From Gammaproteobacteria bacterium (GTDB taxonomy: Bacteria; Pseudomonadota; Gammaproteobacteria; Eutrophobiales; Eutrophobiaceae), in assembly GCA_021773235.1 (NCBI GenBank), contig JAJFKL010000037.1:1-54360 (forward strand): a stretch of 54,360 nucleotides of DNA, read 5' to 3'. Of the stretch, positions 1 to 9,720 are shown piece by piece (within the stretch, counting starts at the first letter, position 1; each line of letters opens with the position of its first letter). Below the pieces are notes generated by a model that saw only the letters and a program-made list of their open reading frames with translations, did not search any database and had not been told where the DNA came from. Made by a program: the position numbers and the translations under genes.

Positions 1-420
1 CGTCGTCTTATACTCTACGCCATTACCATGCGTAAAGGCACGAACCCAGTCCACCAATCCATCGCCATTAACATCAACGAATTGACCGTATTGCGTATTA
101 TCCGGTTCGTTATAATTGCGAATAACATCCGGTAAAGTGTAGTCAGTACTATTAGTAAAACCGGAATGCTCTACTTGCCATTGCAGCTGGAGCGGTCGAA
201 AACATATCACCCCTGAAATATCACTACATTCTGTCAAGCTGATGAGTCTCGCCTTACTTGTGGCGCTGCCAAATTCATACTTAAGTTTATAATCTCTTAC
301 CAAAGTGCTGCCTGCATAGGTCTTGATGTTAGTCAGCCGCTGTATATTTTTCACCAGACTGCCAGCTAAATACTTCGAGCTAATATCTGTACGTGTTTCG
401 TAATCAAATTGGATTGATGT

Positions 421-442
421 ATTCGGTGTTAATTCGGTGTTA
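421..442. repeat. 11-bp tandem duplication causing a frameshift
   Basis: ATTCGGTGTTA occurs twice back to back at 421-431 and 432-442. The homologous site in the upstream SpvB module (near 4985-4995) has a single copy. Eleven is not a multiple of three, so the duplication introduces a stop at once. A single copy gives an open frame matching the paralogous protein (TPNTSxQF). Confidence 0.9.
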
Positions 443-1089
443 ATTCTGGATTGATTGTGGCATTACCTGTGTAGTCGATTTGGGTGGGGCGGTATTCGCC
501 ATTGACACTATCTTCTATGTAGCTAACGGTCAGGTAGTTCCCCACCGTGTCACTGATTTTATTGACTGCCCATAACCGAACATCCATCTTACCCTGCGCT
601 TCAATTCTTGAATCTGTAGTGTTACCGTATTCCAGTGTCTGCCCACTCTTGGTTTGTGCTATGAAGTATTCCGGGCCGTTGTTCGTGCCATCGGTGTCAT
701 AGGAGATGACTTTCGTGAAGCCATCAACTTCCGTCCGGTATTCGACGTTGTTTGCGCCGTAAGTACCCGACACAGCGATTAGTCGTTGGCCATCAATACA
801 AAAACGGTCGTTGTTATCAAAGTCCACGCCATCAATGAACCCGTCGATGACATTTTTAGCGGGGCAACGGGTGATAACGGAGAGACCACCAAGTGTCCAA
901 CCCACTCCTAACAAACCATTACCACTGCGTGAGTTATAAGAAACTGTTAACGATGGTTGCATGCCGGCTGTACCCGGTGGAACGGCTATTGGAACTTGAT
1001 AGTTCGCGCTACCACTTGCATCTACACTGAATTCGCCGGGCGTGACGCCGGGGATGGCGGCATAGAGAGGTGTACATATAACAAGTAAA

Positions 1090-1281
1090 GATAAACAAAA
1101 ACCTTTTGCCACCGAGGACACAGAGATCGCAGAGGTTTTTATTACTTTAATATCAATACTTGATATTAAAGTGACTACATTGCGTGCCCTATGCTTTATT
1201 GTCTTAAACATTAAAGATATAAAACCTTTTTGTTTTTCCTCTGAGAACTCTGTGTCCTCTGTGGCTAAATATGTTTTGTTA
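1090..1281. repeat. Imperfect inverted-repeat element at the gene junction
   Basis: Two arms of about 38 bp face each other at about 1103-1140 and 1234-1271. Each contains a GAGGACACAGAG core or its complement, with roughly 28 of 38 positions matching. Flanking TAAACAAAA/TTTTGTTA-like sequence extends the symmetry. Inside is a perfect 13-bp inverted repeat with a 3-bp loop at 1144-1172. The element starts where the 1697-residue gene stops and supplies the start codon and first 65 or so codons of the next frame. CACAGAGGACACAGAG-like intergenic repeats are familiar to me from several environmental bacteria, but I cannot assign a family. A miniature mobile element is one possibility. No clear target-site duplication is visible. 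Confidence 0.6.
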
Positions 1282-4200
1282 GTCAATTTCATAGTCCTTC
1301 TTGGTTACGGTTGCGGCATAAGGAAACAACACGCCAGGGTGGCCTGTTTTCACTTCGATGCCAGTATGTGTTTGTGTTTGCCCAAAGGTCGTGTCGACTT
1401 CACCGAGTAGGTCATCATTACTTAAGCGTTGTTCGGTACGCTCGACCAGACCGATGTAGGGATGTGATTGGTTATACGTTGTTGTGGTTTTTATTCCTGT
1501 TGCAACATCCGTTGCACTCATTGTTTTAAAACCTAAGAAACCTCGACCATCAACTGAGGTCTTGGCTTCGGTGTAGGTATAATCGGTATCTCTTGTCCCG
1601 CCAATGCCATCATCGACGGTGGCTTTACTCACAACATAAATGGGAGCTTGGATGTCAACGACTGGGTAGGTTGCACCACTGCCTTTGGTGTAGATTGTGT
1701 CGTTAGTTATCGGAGCATAGGTGATTTGGGTATCCGTGTTCAGCGATGACGTCACCTTGCTTACAACATCTGGTGTCGACTTATCATTTATAGAAACTAT
1801 CGTGCCGGTTGAACCATTTGGTGTGAAGTGCTTCACTAAATCATTCAGTCCATCTCCATTTACATCCGTAAAAGTAATATTCCAAACTGAACTGTAACCC
1901 CCGTCTGTAATGTACTCCCAATAACCGGTATCCGTGAATGAAGTACCATCACTCAATGACACACGGACGCCAAGCGTGCTGCCCGAGATAAAGTGTTTTA
2001 CTAAATCAGTCTGTCCATCACCATTCATATCCTCAAAGGCTATACTCCAAACTGAACTGTAACCACCGTCTGTAATGTACTCCCAATAACCGGTATCCGT
2101 GAATGAAGTACCATCACTCAATGACACGCGGACACCAAGCGTGCTGCCTGAGATAAAGTGTTTCACTAAATCTGCCATCCCATCACCATTTACATCCGCA
2201 AAGGTAATGTTCCAAATCGAACTGTAGCCGCCGTTTGCGGTGTACTCCCAATATCCTGTGTCAACAAAACTGCTGCCATTGTTTAAAGATACACGGACAC
2301 CAAGCGTGCTGCCTGAGATAAAGTGTTTCACTAAATCCGTTAGTCCATCACCATTCACATCCGTATAAACGATATTCCAATCTGAACTGTAACCACCGTC
2401 TGTAATGTATTCCCAATAACCGGTATCCGTGAATGAAGCACCATCACTCAATGATACGCGAACACCTAAAGTGCCATTAGAAATGAAATGTTTTACTAAA
2501 TCCGCCCTACCATCGCCATTCATATCTGCAAAAGTAATTTTCCAAATTGAACTGTAGCCACCGTTTGTAATGTATTCCCAATAACCGGTATCCGTGAATG
2601 AAGCACCATCATTCAATGACACGCGAACACCTAGCGTGCTACCTGAGATGAAGTGTTTTACTAAATCTGCCATTCCATCGCCATTTACATCCATAAATGT
2701 AATATTCCAATCTGAGCTGTATCCGCCGTTTGTGACATACTCCCAATAACCCGTGTCCGTGAATGAAGTACCATCACTCAGTGACACACGAACACCTAAA
2801 GAACCGTTAGAGATGAAGTGTTTTACTAAATCCACCATTCCATCACCATTCACATCTGTGTAGGTAATTTTCCAAATTGAACTATAGCCGCTGTTTGTTA
2901 CGTAATCCCAATAGCCTGTTGTTGTAAAACTATTCACCCCTCCATCCTGCCAATCAAACACTATCGGTTTGAAACAGTCTGGTGTAGATTGACCATCACA
3001 CTCTTGTAGTTGCGTTAAACGTGAACGATTCGCTGCACCGTTGTTATCGTAAACGAGTTGATAGTCTCTGATTAACGTGGTATCAGTGTAGGTTTTGATA
3101 TTGCTGAGACGTTGTGTGTTTTGCACTTTACTATCGGCAAAGTATAAAGTCGCGGTGTCTGTACGTGATTCGTATTCAAACTGAACATTGGCATAAGGAA
3201 GAACAGTACCGTTACCCGTGTAGTCAATTTGTGTTGGATGGTAGGAACCATTAGTACTGTCTTCACTGTATGTCACCGTTAAGTAGTTACCCACCGTGTC
3301 ACTGATTTTGTTCACCGCCCATAGACGGATATTGTCGTCCGCTGTGATGGTTCCAGCAGCTGCTTCAACCGCTTCGATGCGTGCGTCTGCGGTATAACCG
3401 TATACCAATATCTGTCCACTCTTGGTGTAAGCGATAAAGTATTCCGGGCCATTGTTCGTCGTGATAGTGTCTTTGGAGATAACCTTCGTAAAGCCGTCTA
3501 CCTCAGTGCGGTATTCAATGTCATGCTTACCATAATCACCTACATTCCCTGTCACTTGTATTAAGCGTTGTCCATCTATACAGAACCGATCTTTATCATC
3601 AAAATCGATACCGTCTATCTCACCATCGGTAACTGTATTTGCGGGACAGCGGGTGATAACCGATAGGCCGCCTAAAGTCCAACCCACACCTAATAAGCCA
3701 TTACCACTGCGAGAGTTATAAGAAAGGCTGAGTGAGGGTTGCATACCCGCAGTGCCGGGTGGTACTGCTATCGGAACTTGATAGTTCGCACTACCTCTTG
3801 CATCAACACTGAATTCGCCTGGCGTGACGCCGGGGACTAATCCTGAATAATCATAGTTATTAGGGTTTGTACCATTGTTATATTCATCAAGATTACTTAT
3901 GCCATCATTATCAGTATCTTGATTTGCATCTGCCACCAAGCTATCTAAACCGTGCTGTATTTCCCATGCGTCGGGTAAACCATCATTGTCATCATCTGTA
4001 TCAACAACATTGCTCAATCCATCATTATCAGTATCTACATCGGCAACACCATCGTTATCATCATCAGGATCAATCTGATCAACTATACCATCCTGATCAT
4101 AATCGGACGTATTCAAATCATAAATAAATAATACCCCGGGGTGACTGCTACTCACTTCCACTCCCGCATATGTTTGAATTTGTCCGAAACTGATATCAAC

Positions 4201-6372
4201 TTCAGTAACTAAAGTATTGTCGCTTAATCGTTGCTCCGTACGTTCGACTAAACCAATGTAGGGATGAGTCTGTGCATACGTGGTGATTGTCTTGATACCC
4301 GTTACACTGTTGGTTGTAGTTATGGTTTTAAAACCGAGGAAACCTCTGCCATCGGCAGAACGTTTAGCATTAGTATAGGTATAATTGAAATCACTTGCCC
4401 CTTCAACAAGTATATTGCTAACAACATGCATTGAGTCTTGCACATCAATTTCGGGATACACTGCAGTTGCATCTTTTGTGTAAATATTATTATCAGTAAT
4501 AGGTTTGTAGGAAATTGTCGTTTTTGTTCCTGAAGTATCTGTAATTAAACTGAGCAGATCGGGAATTACGCCATTGCCCAGGGCCGTATAAGCAGCGGCA
4601 TGTGTCCCGTTAGCAATTGTCAAAACAACATCTACTAAACCATCACCATTCGCATCCGCCAGCTGTGCTGTGTATCCTGACCAGTTACCACTGTGTACGC
4701 TGTTACCTACGACAGCTTGATAGGTGTTGGTCCCACCATCCAGCCATTCAAAAGTTACTGGACTTAGACATCCCCCCGTCGCTTGGCCATCACATTCCTG
4801 AAATTGTATTAAACGTGATCTTCCTGCTGCACCATTGTTGTCATAGCTCAGTTGATAGTCCCGAACGAGTGTAGTGCCGGTATAAGTCTTGATGTTGGTC
4901 AGACGCTGTGTGTTCTTTACTAAGCTGCCAGCGAAGTATTGCGGCATGATATCCGTGCGGGTTACATATTCGAATTGAACACTCGTGTTCGGCGTTAAAG
5001 CAGGGTCGGCATTTGCATTCCCTGTGTAATCAATTTGCGTCGGATGGTAAGTACTATTGGTACTGTCCTCACTGTAGGTCACCGTTAAGTAGTTGCCGAC
5101 GGTGTCTTCTATTTTGTTCACAGCCCAAAACCTGACATCGGTTTTGCCCTGTGCTTCGATTCTTGAGTCGATGGTGTTGCCGTATTCTAATATTTGTCCT
5201 GTATTGGTTTGTGTAATGAAGTACTCTGGATCGTTGTTCGTGCCATCTGTGTCGTAAGAGGTGACTTTGGTAAGGTCGTCAACCTCTGTTCGGTATTCAA
5301 TCCCGTCCTTGCCATAGTCACCCACAGCACCGCTGATCTGGATTAATCGCTGGCCATCGATACAAAAGCGGTCGTTGTTATCAAAATCCACACCATCAAT
5401 GAACCCGTCGACGACATGCTTTGCAGGGCAACGGGTGATAACGGAGAGACCACCAAGCGTCAAACCCACTCCTAGCAAATCATTACCACTGCGAGAGTTA
5501 TAAGAAAGGCTGAGTGAGGGTTGCATACCCGCAGTGCCGGGTGGCACGGCTATTGGGAATTGATAGTTCGCACTACCACTTGCATCAACACTAAATTCGC
5601 CGGGCGTGACGCCCGCGATGCCGCCCGAGTTGTTAGTTGTATCTGGGGGAAAATAATTCGCATCGTTTGGATCGGTATTGGCTAAATATTCATCCAGATT
5701 TGTATAATCGTCTCCATCTGCATCAAGGTGCGAATCAACAACGAGCGAATCCAAACCATGGGCATTTTCCCAATCATCAGGAATACCATCGTTGTCACTA
5801 TCAAGATCGCAGGCATTACCTTCACCATCTGCATCGGTATCTGTTTGGTTAATGTTTGATACTAATGGACAATTGTCAGTGTCGTTTAATACACCATCGT
5901 TGTCATTATCAAGGTCGCAAGCATTGCCTTCACCATCTACATCGGTATCTGTTTGGTTAATATTTGATACTAATAGACAATTATCAGTATCGTTTAATAC
6001 GCCATCTCCATCAGTATCATTTTCGCAAACATCACCTACACCATTTGCATCAGTATCTAATTGGTCTGCATTTGGAACTAGTGGGCAATTATCGTTTATC
6101 GTAAAAAAGGTTTTAAAGTCGTTAACCCCTACTGGAATATAAATAGGTCCATCTAGTACACCATCACCATCAAAGTCATCTGAAGGATCACTGCTGCTAA
6201 TTGATGGGTTAACTAGAAGAATGAATGAGAAAAGAAAAGTAATGAATAGTCTCTTCGAGGAGACACAGGAAGAAACTTGTTTATTTTCGTATAAATTTCT
6301 TGTTATTACATTTTCATCTTTAGTACATAAACTAAACTTGACCTTGCTTGTACTTGCTGACGTATCAGACAT
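1279..6372 (-). CDS. Large secreted protein with TSP3 calcium repeats, two SpvB modules and FG-GAP/VCBS repeats
   Basis: This 1697-residue protein has a hydrophobic export segment at about residues 43-60. Asp-rich thrombospondin-type-3 repeats follow (about 60-235, with DxDxDG loops). A first SpvB/TcdB-like module spans about 250-745 and a second TSP3 stretch about 748-842. A second SpvB module starts near 844 and includes seven 55-residue FG-GAP/VCBS repeats at about 1152-1536. Both modules end just after a shared HPGVLF motif. Module 1 then runs into TSP3 sequence and module 2 stops 14 residues later at the inverted-repeat element. In relatives this region leads into RHS/YD-repeat and toxin parts, which are absent here. 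The ATG at 6372 follows an AGGA-type ribosome site. A surface or secreted calcium-binding adhesin or toxin-like role is inferred only. Confidence 0.85.
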   Translation of the reverse strand: MSDTSASTSKVKFSLCTKDENVITRNLYENKQVSSCVSSKRLFITFLFSFILLVNPSISSSDPSDDFDGDGVLDGPIYIPVGVNDFKTFFTINDNCPLVPNADQLDTDANGVGDVCENDTDGDGVLNDTDNCLLVSNINQTDTDVDGEGNACDLDNDNDGVLNDTDNCPLVSNINQTDTDADGEGNACDLDSDNDGIPDDWENAHGLDSLVVDSHLDADGDDYTNLDEYLANTDPNDANYFPPDTTNNSGGIAGVTPGEFSVDASGSANYQFPIAVPPGTAGMQPSLSLSYNSRSGNDLLGVGLTLGGLSVITRCPAKHVVDGFIDGVDFDNNDRFCIDGQRLIQISGAVGDYGKDGIEYRTEVDDLTKVTSYDTDGTNNDPEYFITQTNTGQILEYGNTIDSRIEAQGKTDVRFWAVNKIEDTVGNYLTVTYSEDSTNSTYHPTQIDYTGNANADPALTPNTSVQFEYVTRTDIMPQYFAGSLVKNTQRLTNIKTYTGTTLVRDYQLSYDNNGAAGRSRLIQFQECDGQATGGCLSPVTFEWLDGGTNTYQAVVGNSVHSGNWSGYTAQLADANGDGLVDVVLTIANGTHAAAYTALGNGVIPDLLSLITDTSGTKTTISYKPITDNNIYTKDATAVYPEIDVQDSMHVVSNILVEGASDFNYTYTNAKRSADGRGFLGFKTITTTNSVTGIKTITTYAQTHPYIGLVERTEQRLSDNTLVTEVDISFGQIQTYAGVEVSSSHPGVLFIYDLNTSDYDQDGIVDQIDPDDDNDGVADVDTDNDGLSNVVDTDDDNDGLPDAWEIQHGLDSLVADANQDTDNDGISNLDEYNNGTNPNNYDYSGLVPGVTPGEFSVDARGSANYQVPIAVPPGTAGMQPSLSLSYNSRSGNGLLGVGWTLGGLSVITRCPANTVTDGEIDGIDFDDKDRFCIDGQRLIQVTGNVGDYGKHDIEYRTEVDGFTKVISKDTITTNNGPEYFIAYTKSGQILVYGYTADARIEAVEAAAGTITADDNIRLWAVNKISDTVGNYLTVTYSEDSTNGSYHPTQIDYTGNGTVLPYANVQFEYESRTDTATLYFADSKVQNTQRLSNIKTYTDTTLIRDYQLVYDNNGAANRSRLTQLQECDGQSTPDCFKPIVFDWQDGGVNSFTTTGYWDYVTNSGYSSIWKITYTDVNGDGMVDLVKHFISNGSLGVRVSLSDGTSFTDTGYWEYVTNGGYSSDWNITFMDVNGDGMADLVKHFISGSTLGVRVSLNDGASFTDTGYWEYITNGGYSSIWKITFADMNGDGRADLVKHFISNGTLGVRVSLSDGASFTDTGYWEYITDGGYSSDWNIVYTDVNGDGLTDLVKHFISGSTLGVRVSLNNGSSFVDTGYWEYTANGGYSSIWNITFADVNGDGMADLVKHFISGSTLGVRVSLSDGTSFTDTGYWEYITDGGYSSVWSIAFEDMNGDGQTDLVKHFISGSTLGVRVSLSDGTSFTDTGYWEYITDGGYSSVWNITFTDVNGDGLNDLVKHFTPNGSTGTIVSINDKSTPDVVSKVTSSLNTDTQITYAPITNDTIYTKGSGATYPVVDIQAPIYVVSKATVDDGIGGTRDTDYTYTEAKTSVDGRGFLGFKTMSATDVATGIKTTTTYNQSHPYIGLVERTEQRLSNDDLLGEVDTTFGQTQTHTGIEVKTGHPGVLFPYAATVTKKDYEID
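1765..2919 (-). repeat. Seven tandem 165-bp repeats encoding 55-residue FG-GAP/VCBS units
   Basis: Each unit begins TGYWEY (TGYWDY in the first), carries a DVNGDG or DMNGDG calcium-loop motif, continues DLVKHFIS and ends LGVRVSL. The last unit is diverged at its C-terminal third (TGTIVSIND). The units are very similar at the DNA level, consistent with recent expansion by unequal recombination. This is coding sequence, not a non-coding array. Confidence 0.92.
5806..6129 (-). repeat. Three 108-bp TSP3 repeats
   Basis: A 108-bp (36-codon) unit recurs. The matching CAxxCATxxCC points fall at 5810, 5918 and 6026. Each unit encodes a [21 protein letters not shown] segment with paired cysteines and acidic calcium loops, the pattern of thrombospondin type 3 repeats. 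The two copies nearer the start of the range are almost identical and the third is diverged. Confidence 0.85.
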
Positions 6373-6488
6373 TCCTGTATTCCTTTTTTAGATTATGGTT
6401 ACGCATTAAAGGCGCTTGCCTTATAACTTAATCTTAATTACAAAGTTAGGTGTGGTTGTGTTTTTAAATTTTCCAATTTAATCGAAAA

Positions 6489-6842
6489 CTATTCATCAAA
6501 TTGAATATAGTCGACATCTTCGTACCAGGATTGAATTGTACAATTTCCTGAGTGTCCCACCTTTATCGATTTGTCAGCTAACTTTGCAGCAAGAAGAAAG
6601 CTATACATTGACTGTCCTAAATCAGTATTAAGTGGAATAAGGAAATGTTTTGCAGAGGCAGCGCAGTCAGGGGATCCGATTGTGCGAAATTCAACACCGA
6701 AACTTACATATGGAACTGAGCTACCATAGTCTTGAATGGTAATACCTGAAATTTTTCCTGTACTTGAAAAGCCAGCATGGGCTAAAGAGGTGCTAGCAAC
6801 CCAGATGAACAGTGTTAACAATAAATATATCTTTTTTGACAT
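6489..6842 (-). CDS. Small secreted protein of unknown function
   Basis: The protein has 117 residues with a clear signal peptide (Lys-Lys, a hydrophobic core, and a probable cleavage after AHA near residue 23). The mature part is about 94 residues with two cysteines that could form one disulfide (SPDCAAS and SGNCTIQSW). I do not recognise a named function; small exported proteins of this layout are common in marine gammaproteobacteria. It lies 116 bp upstream of the large TSP3/SpvB gene on the same strand and could be co-transcribed with it, but no shared promoter or terminator is obvious in the gap. Confidence 0.7.
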   Translation of the reverse strand: MSKKIYLLLTLFIWVASTSLAHAGFSSTGKISGITIQDYGSSVPYVSFGVEFRTIGSPDCAASAKHFLIPLNTDLGQSMYSFLLAAKLADKSIKVGHSGNCTIQSWYEDVDYIQFDE

Positions 6843-6965
6843 GTTTTTTTACTCCTCAGTTATTAATCTTATGCTTGATATAAAGCACTTTGAATTTCTG
6901 CAATAACATGCAGTTGTTTTATTTCTTAAATTATCTACACCATTTTTCGCTATGCCGTTAACCAT

Positions 6966-7235
6966 CTATGTCCTTGCTAACGAGATAACTGACGGAGCAC
7001 CTAAGAAACCAGCATAATTACGATAAAAATAAAGCGTTGAAGACCATTGAATGTAAGTAGGTACTGCTGCTGGGGCACGACAGCTGTTATCGATACTGAA
7101 TTCGCTGGGCGTGGCGGCATTTAGTCCTTGGGTTATAAAAAGACTTGTAGCAAGGGTAATAATATAAAAGAAGTTGAAGCAATGTGTTGATAAAACAACA
7201 TTCGTCGGCTGTCCTTGCACTACAGGATCCCCCAA
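6966..7235 (-). pseudogene. Degenerate remnant of an SpvB-module gene start
   Basis: The 89-residue frame has a hydrophobic export segment ending in LNA. It is followed by TPSEFSIDNS, which lines up with [10 protein letters not shown] of the three better copies downstream. Beyond that only scattered matches remain (a VP, then a SLSYNS-like TLYFYRN, then FLG), and at the DNA level CTGAATTCGCTGGGCGTG matches the intact copies. The frame has no good ATG; its first codon is TTG. It looks like the eroded 5' end of a fourth array member. An alternative is a short unrelated secreted protein. Confidence 0.5.
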
Positions 7236-7442
7236 AGGAATTTATATTCTTATTAGTTTGAAGATCCCAGTGTCTACGTTTGTTATGACTCTCGTGTCAT
7301 CGTAGATCGCATATTATTATATTGCGTGAATTATATTCGTTGATTTATTTAAGCAGGTCAATAGAAATTTATTTTGGTAATACAGTCTTAATATTTAAAA
7401 CTAAATGTATCGAAATAACGACATTAAATGACTTAAAGTTAA

Positions 7443-8306
7443 TTAACCTAATGTACCCGACAGAGTCATGATGCCTAAGATGGCAAGCCAAATGATCAAG
7501 GTTCTATTGAGTAATCCTTTAAGCTCATCTATCCAATAAGATTTTTCTCTGTCAGGCACTTCAATGTCGGTTCGGTATTGTAAGGCCCCTATTCCAGCAT
7601 CCGTTAAGACTTCATTATTTACTTCTATTGAGAGATGTTCTGCTTTACTCCATCCTGGCATGGCATCAACTAGATGCCCGCCAAGGGCAAGCCCAAGCAC
7701 CATTAGTCTTGATGATGGCCACTCTAGGATGTTTATTAAAATAGAGGCGCTGTCAGTAAACCCACTTCGGATCTCGCTAAACTCATCATTTATTTTATTT
7801 ACCAATCGATAAAGTAATGCGCCAACGGCACCAAGGATTAAAAACCAGAAAATAACAGCAAAGGTACGTTTATGTGATTCGACTAAGCTAGATTTAATGA
7901 TCGCGATTTCATTTGAATCATCTTCGCTGAGTAATGTTTCGTCTATTAATTCTTCTGCTAATTCAGAAACCGCACCAACATTATCCTCGTCTACTGCAGT
8001 AATATATTCATCAAGACGGTTATCAAGATCTTCCGGCGCAAGACAATAAATCAATACAATAAGAGAGATAACTATTTCTACGAACCAGGGTAATGAGCAT
8101 GCAAGACACAAGACAATAATAAGACCCGATAGAGCAAGCGATAATACAATCAATAAACCGAATGTCCCGTCCCAGAACTTATATTGCGCCAAACGTTTCT
8201 CTAACCAGTAATATAAGGAGATACACCAATTAAAATTACGATAGCGTTCCAGTCCACCCAGAAAAAAATCCAAGCTTAGTGCGATAAGAATAACGATTAA
8301 TGTCAT
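7443..8306 (-). CDS. ampE: AmpE-like integral membrane protein
   Basis: The 287-residue protein has four or more membrane segments: the N-terminal 15 residues, two around 48-95, one at about 146-165 and one at the C-terminus. A long acidic stretch joins them, with the CLAPEDLDNRLDEY motif typical of AmpE between segments. In enterobacteria AmpE accompanies the amidase AmpD and is linked to beta-lactamase induction; its biochemical role is poorly defined. The start overlaps the ampD stop as ATGA, so the two genes are translationally coupled. The 207 bp downstream contain no recognisable gene or strong terminator. Confidence 0.88.
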   Translation of the reverse strand: MTLIVILIALSLDFFLGGLERYRNFNWCISLYYWLEKRLAQYKFWDGTFGLLIVLSLALSGLIIVLCLACSLPWFVEIVISLIVLIYCLAPEDLDNRLDEYITAVDEDNVGAVSELAEELIDETLLSEDDSNEIAIIKSSLVESHKRTFAVIFWFLILGAVGALLYRLVNKINDEFSEIRSGFTDSASILINILEWPSSRLMVLGLALGGHLVDAMPGWSKAEHLSIEVNNEVLTDAGIGALQYRTDIEVPDREKSYWIDELKGLLNRTLIIWLAILGIMTLSGTLG

Positions 8307-8860
8307 AGTGTCAGTAAGGATAGGTAGTAGTTCTTGTCAAAAGCCGGTCCAGGATCAGTTTTACGCCCCGGCGCAATATCACAATGACCAACAATACGAT
8401 CTTTTGTGATCTTGTTCCAGCGCTGGCATATCAAGTCCGTTATCATCGCTAAAGTATAGTATTGAGTTTCACAATAAGCTTCTTCATCACATCCTTCAAG
8501 CTCGATACCAATAGCAAAATCATTACATTGCTTACGTCCATTAAACGATGATTCTCCGGCATGCCAGGCACGTTTAGTAAAAGGTACGTATTGTGTTATC
8601 TCCCCTTCACGATCAATCAGCAAATGGGATGACACACGTAATTCGTGTATCTCAGCAAAATACGGGTGCGCCTCGGGAATTAATTTATTGGTAAATAACT
8701 GATCAATAAAACCACCGCCATACTCGCTTGGAGGTAAGCTTATACCGTGAATCACCAACAGACCGATATCTGATAGGTCGGGGCGCTCGTCGCAATTTGG
8801 AGACTGAACAATACGTGCGCCAACTAACCATGCACCGTCTTCATCAATCTGATAATCCAT
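8303..8860 (-). CDS. ampD: 1,6-anhydro-N-acetylmuramyl-L-alanine amidase AmpD
   Basis: This is a cytoplasmic zinc amidase of the Amidase_2 fold that recycles cell-wall muropeptides by cleaving anhydroMurNAc from the stem peptide. Visible zinc and catalytic motifs are LLVIHGIS (His), the WHAG context (His), the AIGIELEG glutamate region, and GHCDIAPGRKTDPG with the third zinc-site residues and the Lys-x-Asp. I take ATG at 8860 (185 residues). A TTG at 8875 would add MKLKR and sits closer to an AAAGG ribosome site, so the start is not settled. It is divergent from egtC across about 95 bp and overlaps ampE by 4 bp. Confidence 0.93.
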   Translation of the reverse strand: MDYQIDEDGAWLVGARIVQSPNCDERPDLSDIGLLVIHGISLPPSEYGGGFIDQLFTNKLIPEAHPYFAEIHELRVSSHLLIDREGEITQYVPFTKRAWHAGESSFNGRKQCNDFAIGIELEGCDEEAYCETQYYTLAMITDLICQRWNKITKDRIVGHCDIAPGRKTDPGPAFDKNYYLSLLTL

Positions 8861-8955
8861 TCTCTTCAATTTCAAAACCTTTATTGGGCTGTTAAGCTGA
8901 GGGTCTGTTGTTATTAAAATAACATAACCGTGACGAATCTAAAGAGAGAATTTTA

Positions 8956-9720
8956 ATGTGCCGATTAGCCGCTTATCTTGGTACCGAGATATCACTGTCC
9001 GTATTTTTGCAAGAGCATGAGCATAGCCTTATCCAGCAATCATGGGCGCCTAAAGAAATGCAAGACGGCACATTAAACGCTGATGGCTATGGTGTCGCAT
9101 GGCTAGCAGACAATAATATTCCCAGTAGTTATAAAAATGTCCTGCCTATCTGGTCTGATACAAATTTGGATAGCTTAGGCCGCTCGATTAGTAGTCCGCT
9201 ATGGCTAGCAAATGTACGTGGCGCTACACCGGGTCAAGGGATTAGTGAATCTAATACTCAACCCTTTATAAAAGATAATCTGATTTTTACCCATAACGGG
9301 AGTTTGAAGCCATTTAATAACAATACTAAAGCCAGATTTTTGGATGTATTAACAAATACGATCAGTGCTGGGATATCGGGTGATTCAGACTCCTGGTATT
9401 TATTTGCTTTAATACAACAACACTTACAAAACCAAGACTCAATATCTCATGCCATCATTTCGGCGATGAATGATTTAAAGTCGATATGTAGTGACTCTGT
9501 ATCTGCTTTATTGAACATCGTCATCAGTGATCTCGATTCATTGTATGTCTGTCGACATGCTTTGAATGGCAATTGTCCAAGTCTTTATTATCTCATTAAA
9601 GAAGATAATATATGGTTGGCATCAGAACCTCTCTCTCCAAAGGATGCGTGGATAACCGTAGCTGAGCATAGCGTTATGCGCTTTAATCAATCTGGAGTGA
9701 TTGAAGATTACAGTCTATGA
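8956..9720 (+). CDS. egtC: Class II glutamine amidotransferase, EgtC-type gamma-glutamyl hydrolase
   Basis: The protein begins Met-Cys-Arg-Leu, so Cys2 becomes the N-terminal nucleophile of the Ntn-hydrolase (GATase class II) fold. Further family motifs are DGYGVAWL, ANVRGATPG and FTHNGS. At 254 residues it has the usual length. EgtC removes the gamma-glutamyl group from the hercynyl-gamma-glutamylcysteine sulfoxide made by EgtB in ergothioneine synthesis. Its TGA overlaps the ATG of the EgtB-like gene by 4 bp, which supports this assignment over other class II amidotransferases. Confidence 0.85.
   Translation: MCRLAAYLGTEISLSVFLQEHEHSLIQQSWAPKEMQDGTLNADGYGVAWLADNNIPSSYKNVLPIWSDTNLDSLGRSISSPLWLANVRGATPGQGISESNTQPFIKDNLIFTHNGSLKPFNNNTKARFLDVLTNTISAGISGDSDSWYLFALIQQHLQNQDSISHAIISAMNDLKSICSDSVSALLNIVISDLDSLYVCRHALNGNCPSLYYLIKEDNIWLASEPLSPKDAWITVAEHSVMRFNQSGVIEDYSL

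Larger units (their letters stand above)
1..1292 (-). pseudogene. SpvB/TcdB-like secreted protein, third module, frameshifted and cut by the window edge
   Basis: The first reading frame (429-1292, 287 residues) has a short hydrophobic segment ending in an Ala-rich cleavage-like site at about residues 64-78. It is followed by the SpvB N-terminal signature [18 protein letters not shown], which is the same module found twice in the gene upstream. The frame ends at a TAA at 429-431, but the SpvB homology continues in another frame from there to base 1 (NTSIQFDY, then [17 protein letters not shown], then a calcium-loop DVNGDGLVD). The break coincides exactly with an 11-bp direct duplication, and deleting one copy restores the frame. 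The first 65 or so codons lie within an inverted-repeat element, so the true original start is uncertain. SpvB-type N-terminal domains occur in Salmonella SpvB and insecticidal Tc toxin B subunits. The function here is unknown. The end lies outside the window. Confidence 0.8.

Noticed and set aside
1090..1281. Calling the inverted repeat an insertion sequence
   Set aside because: It is under 200 bp, encodes no transposase and shows no clear target-site duplication.
1765..2919. Regular repeats resembling a CRISPR-like or satellite array
   Set aside because: The units are in-frame, 165 bp long, without unique spacers, and encode FG-GAP/VCBS repeats.
3867..4127. Plus-strand open frame rich in His and Tyr
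   Set aside because: It is antisense to the Asp-rich TSP3 repeats; GAT/GAC codons read backwards give such frames.
5792..6142. Plus-strand frame with Ser/Pro repeats
   Set aside because: It is the mirror of the TSP3 coding repeats, with no ribosome site and no signal of its own.
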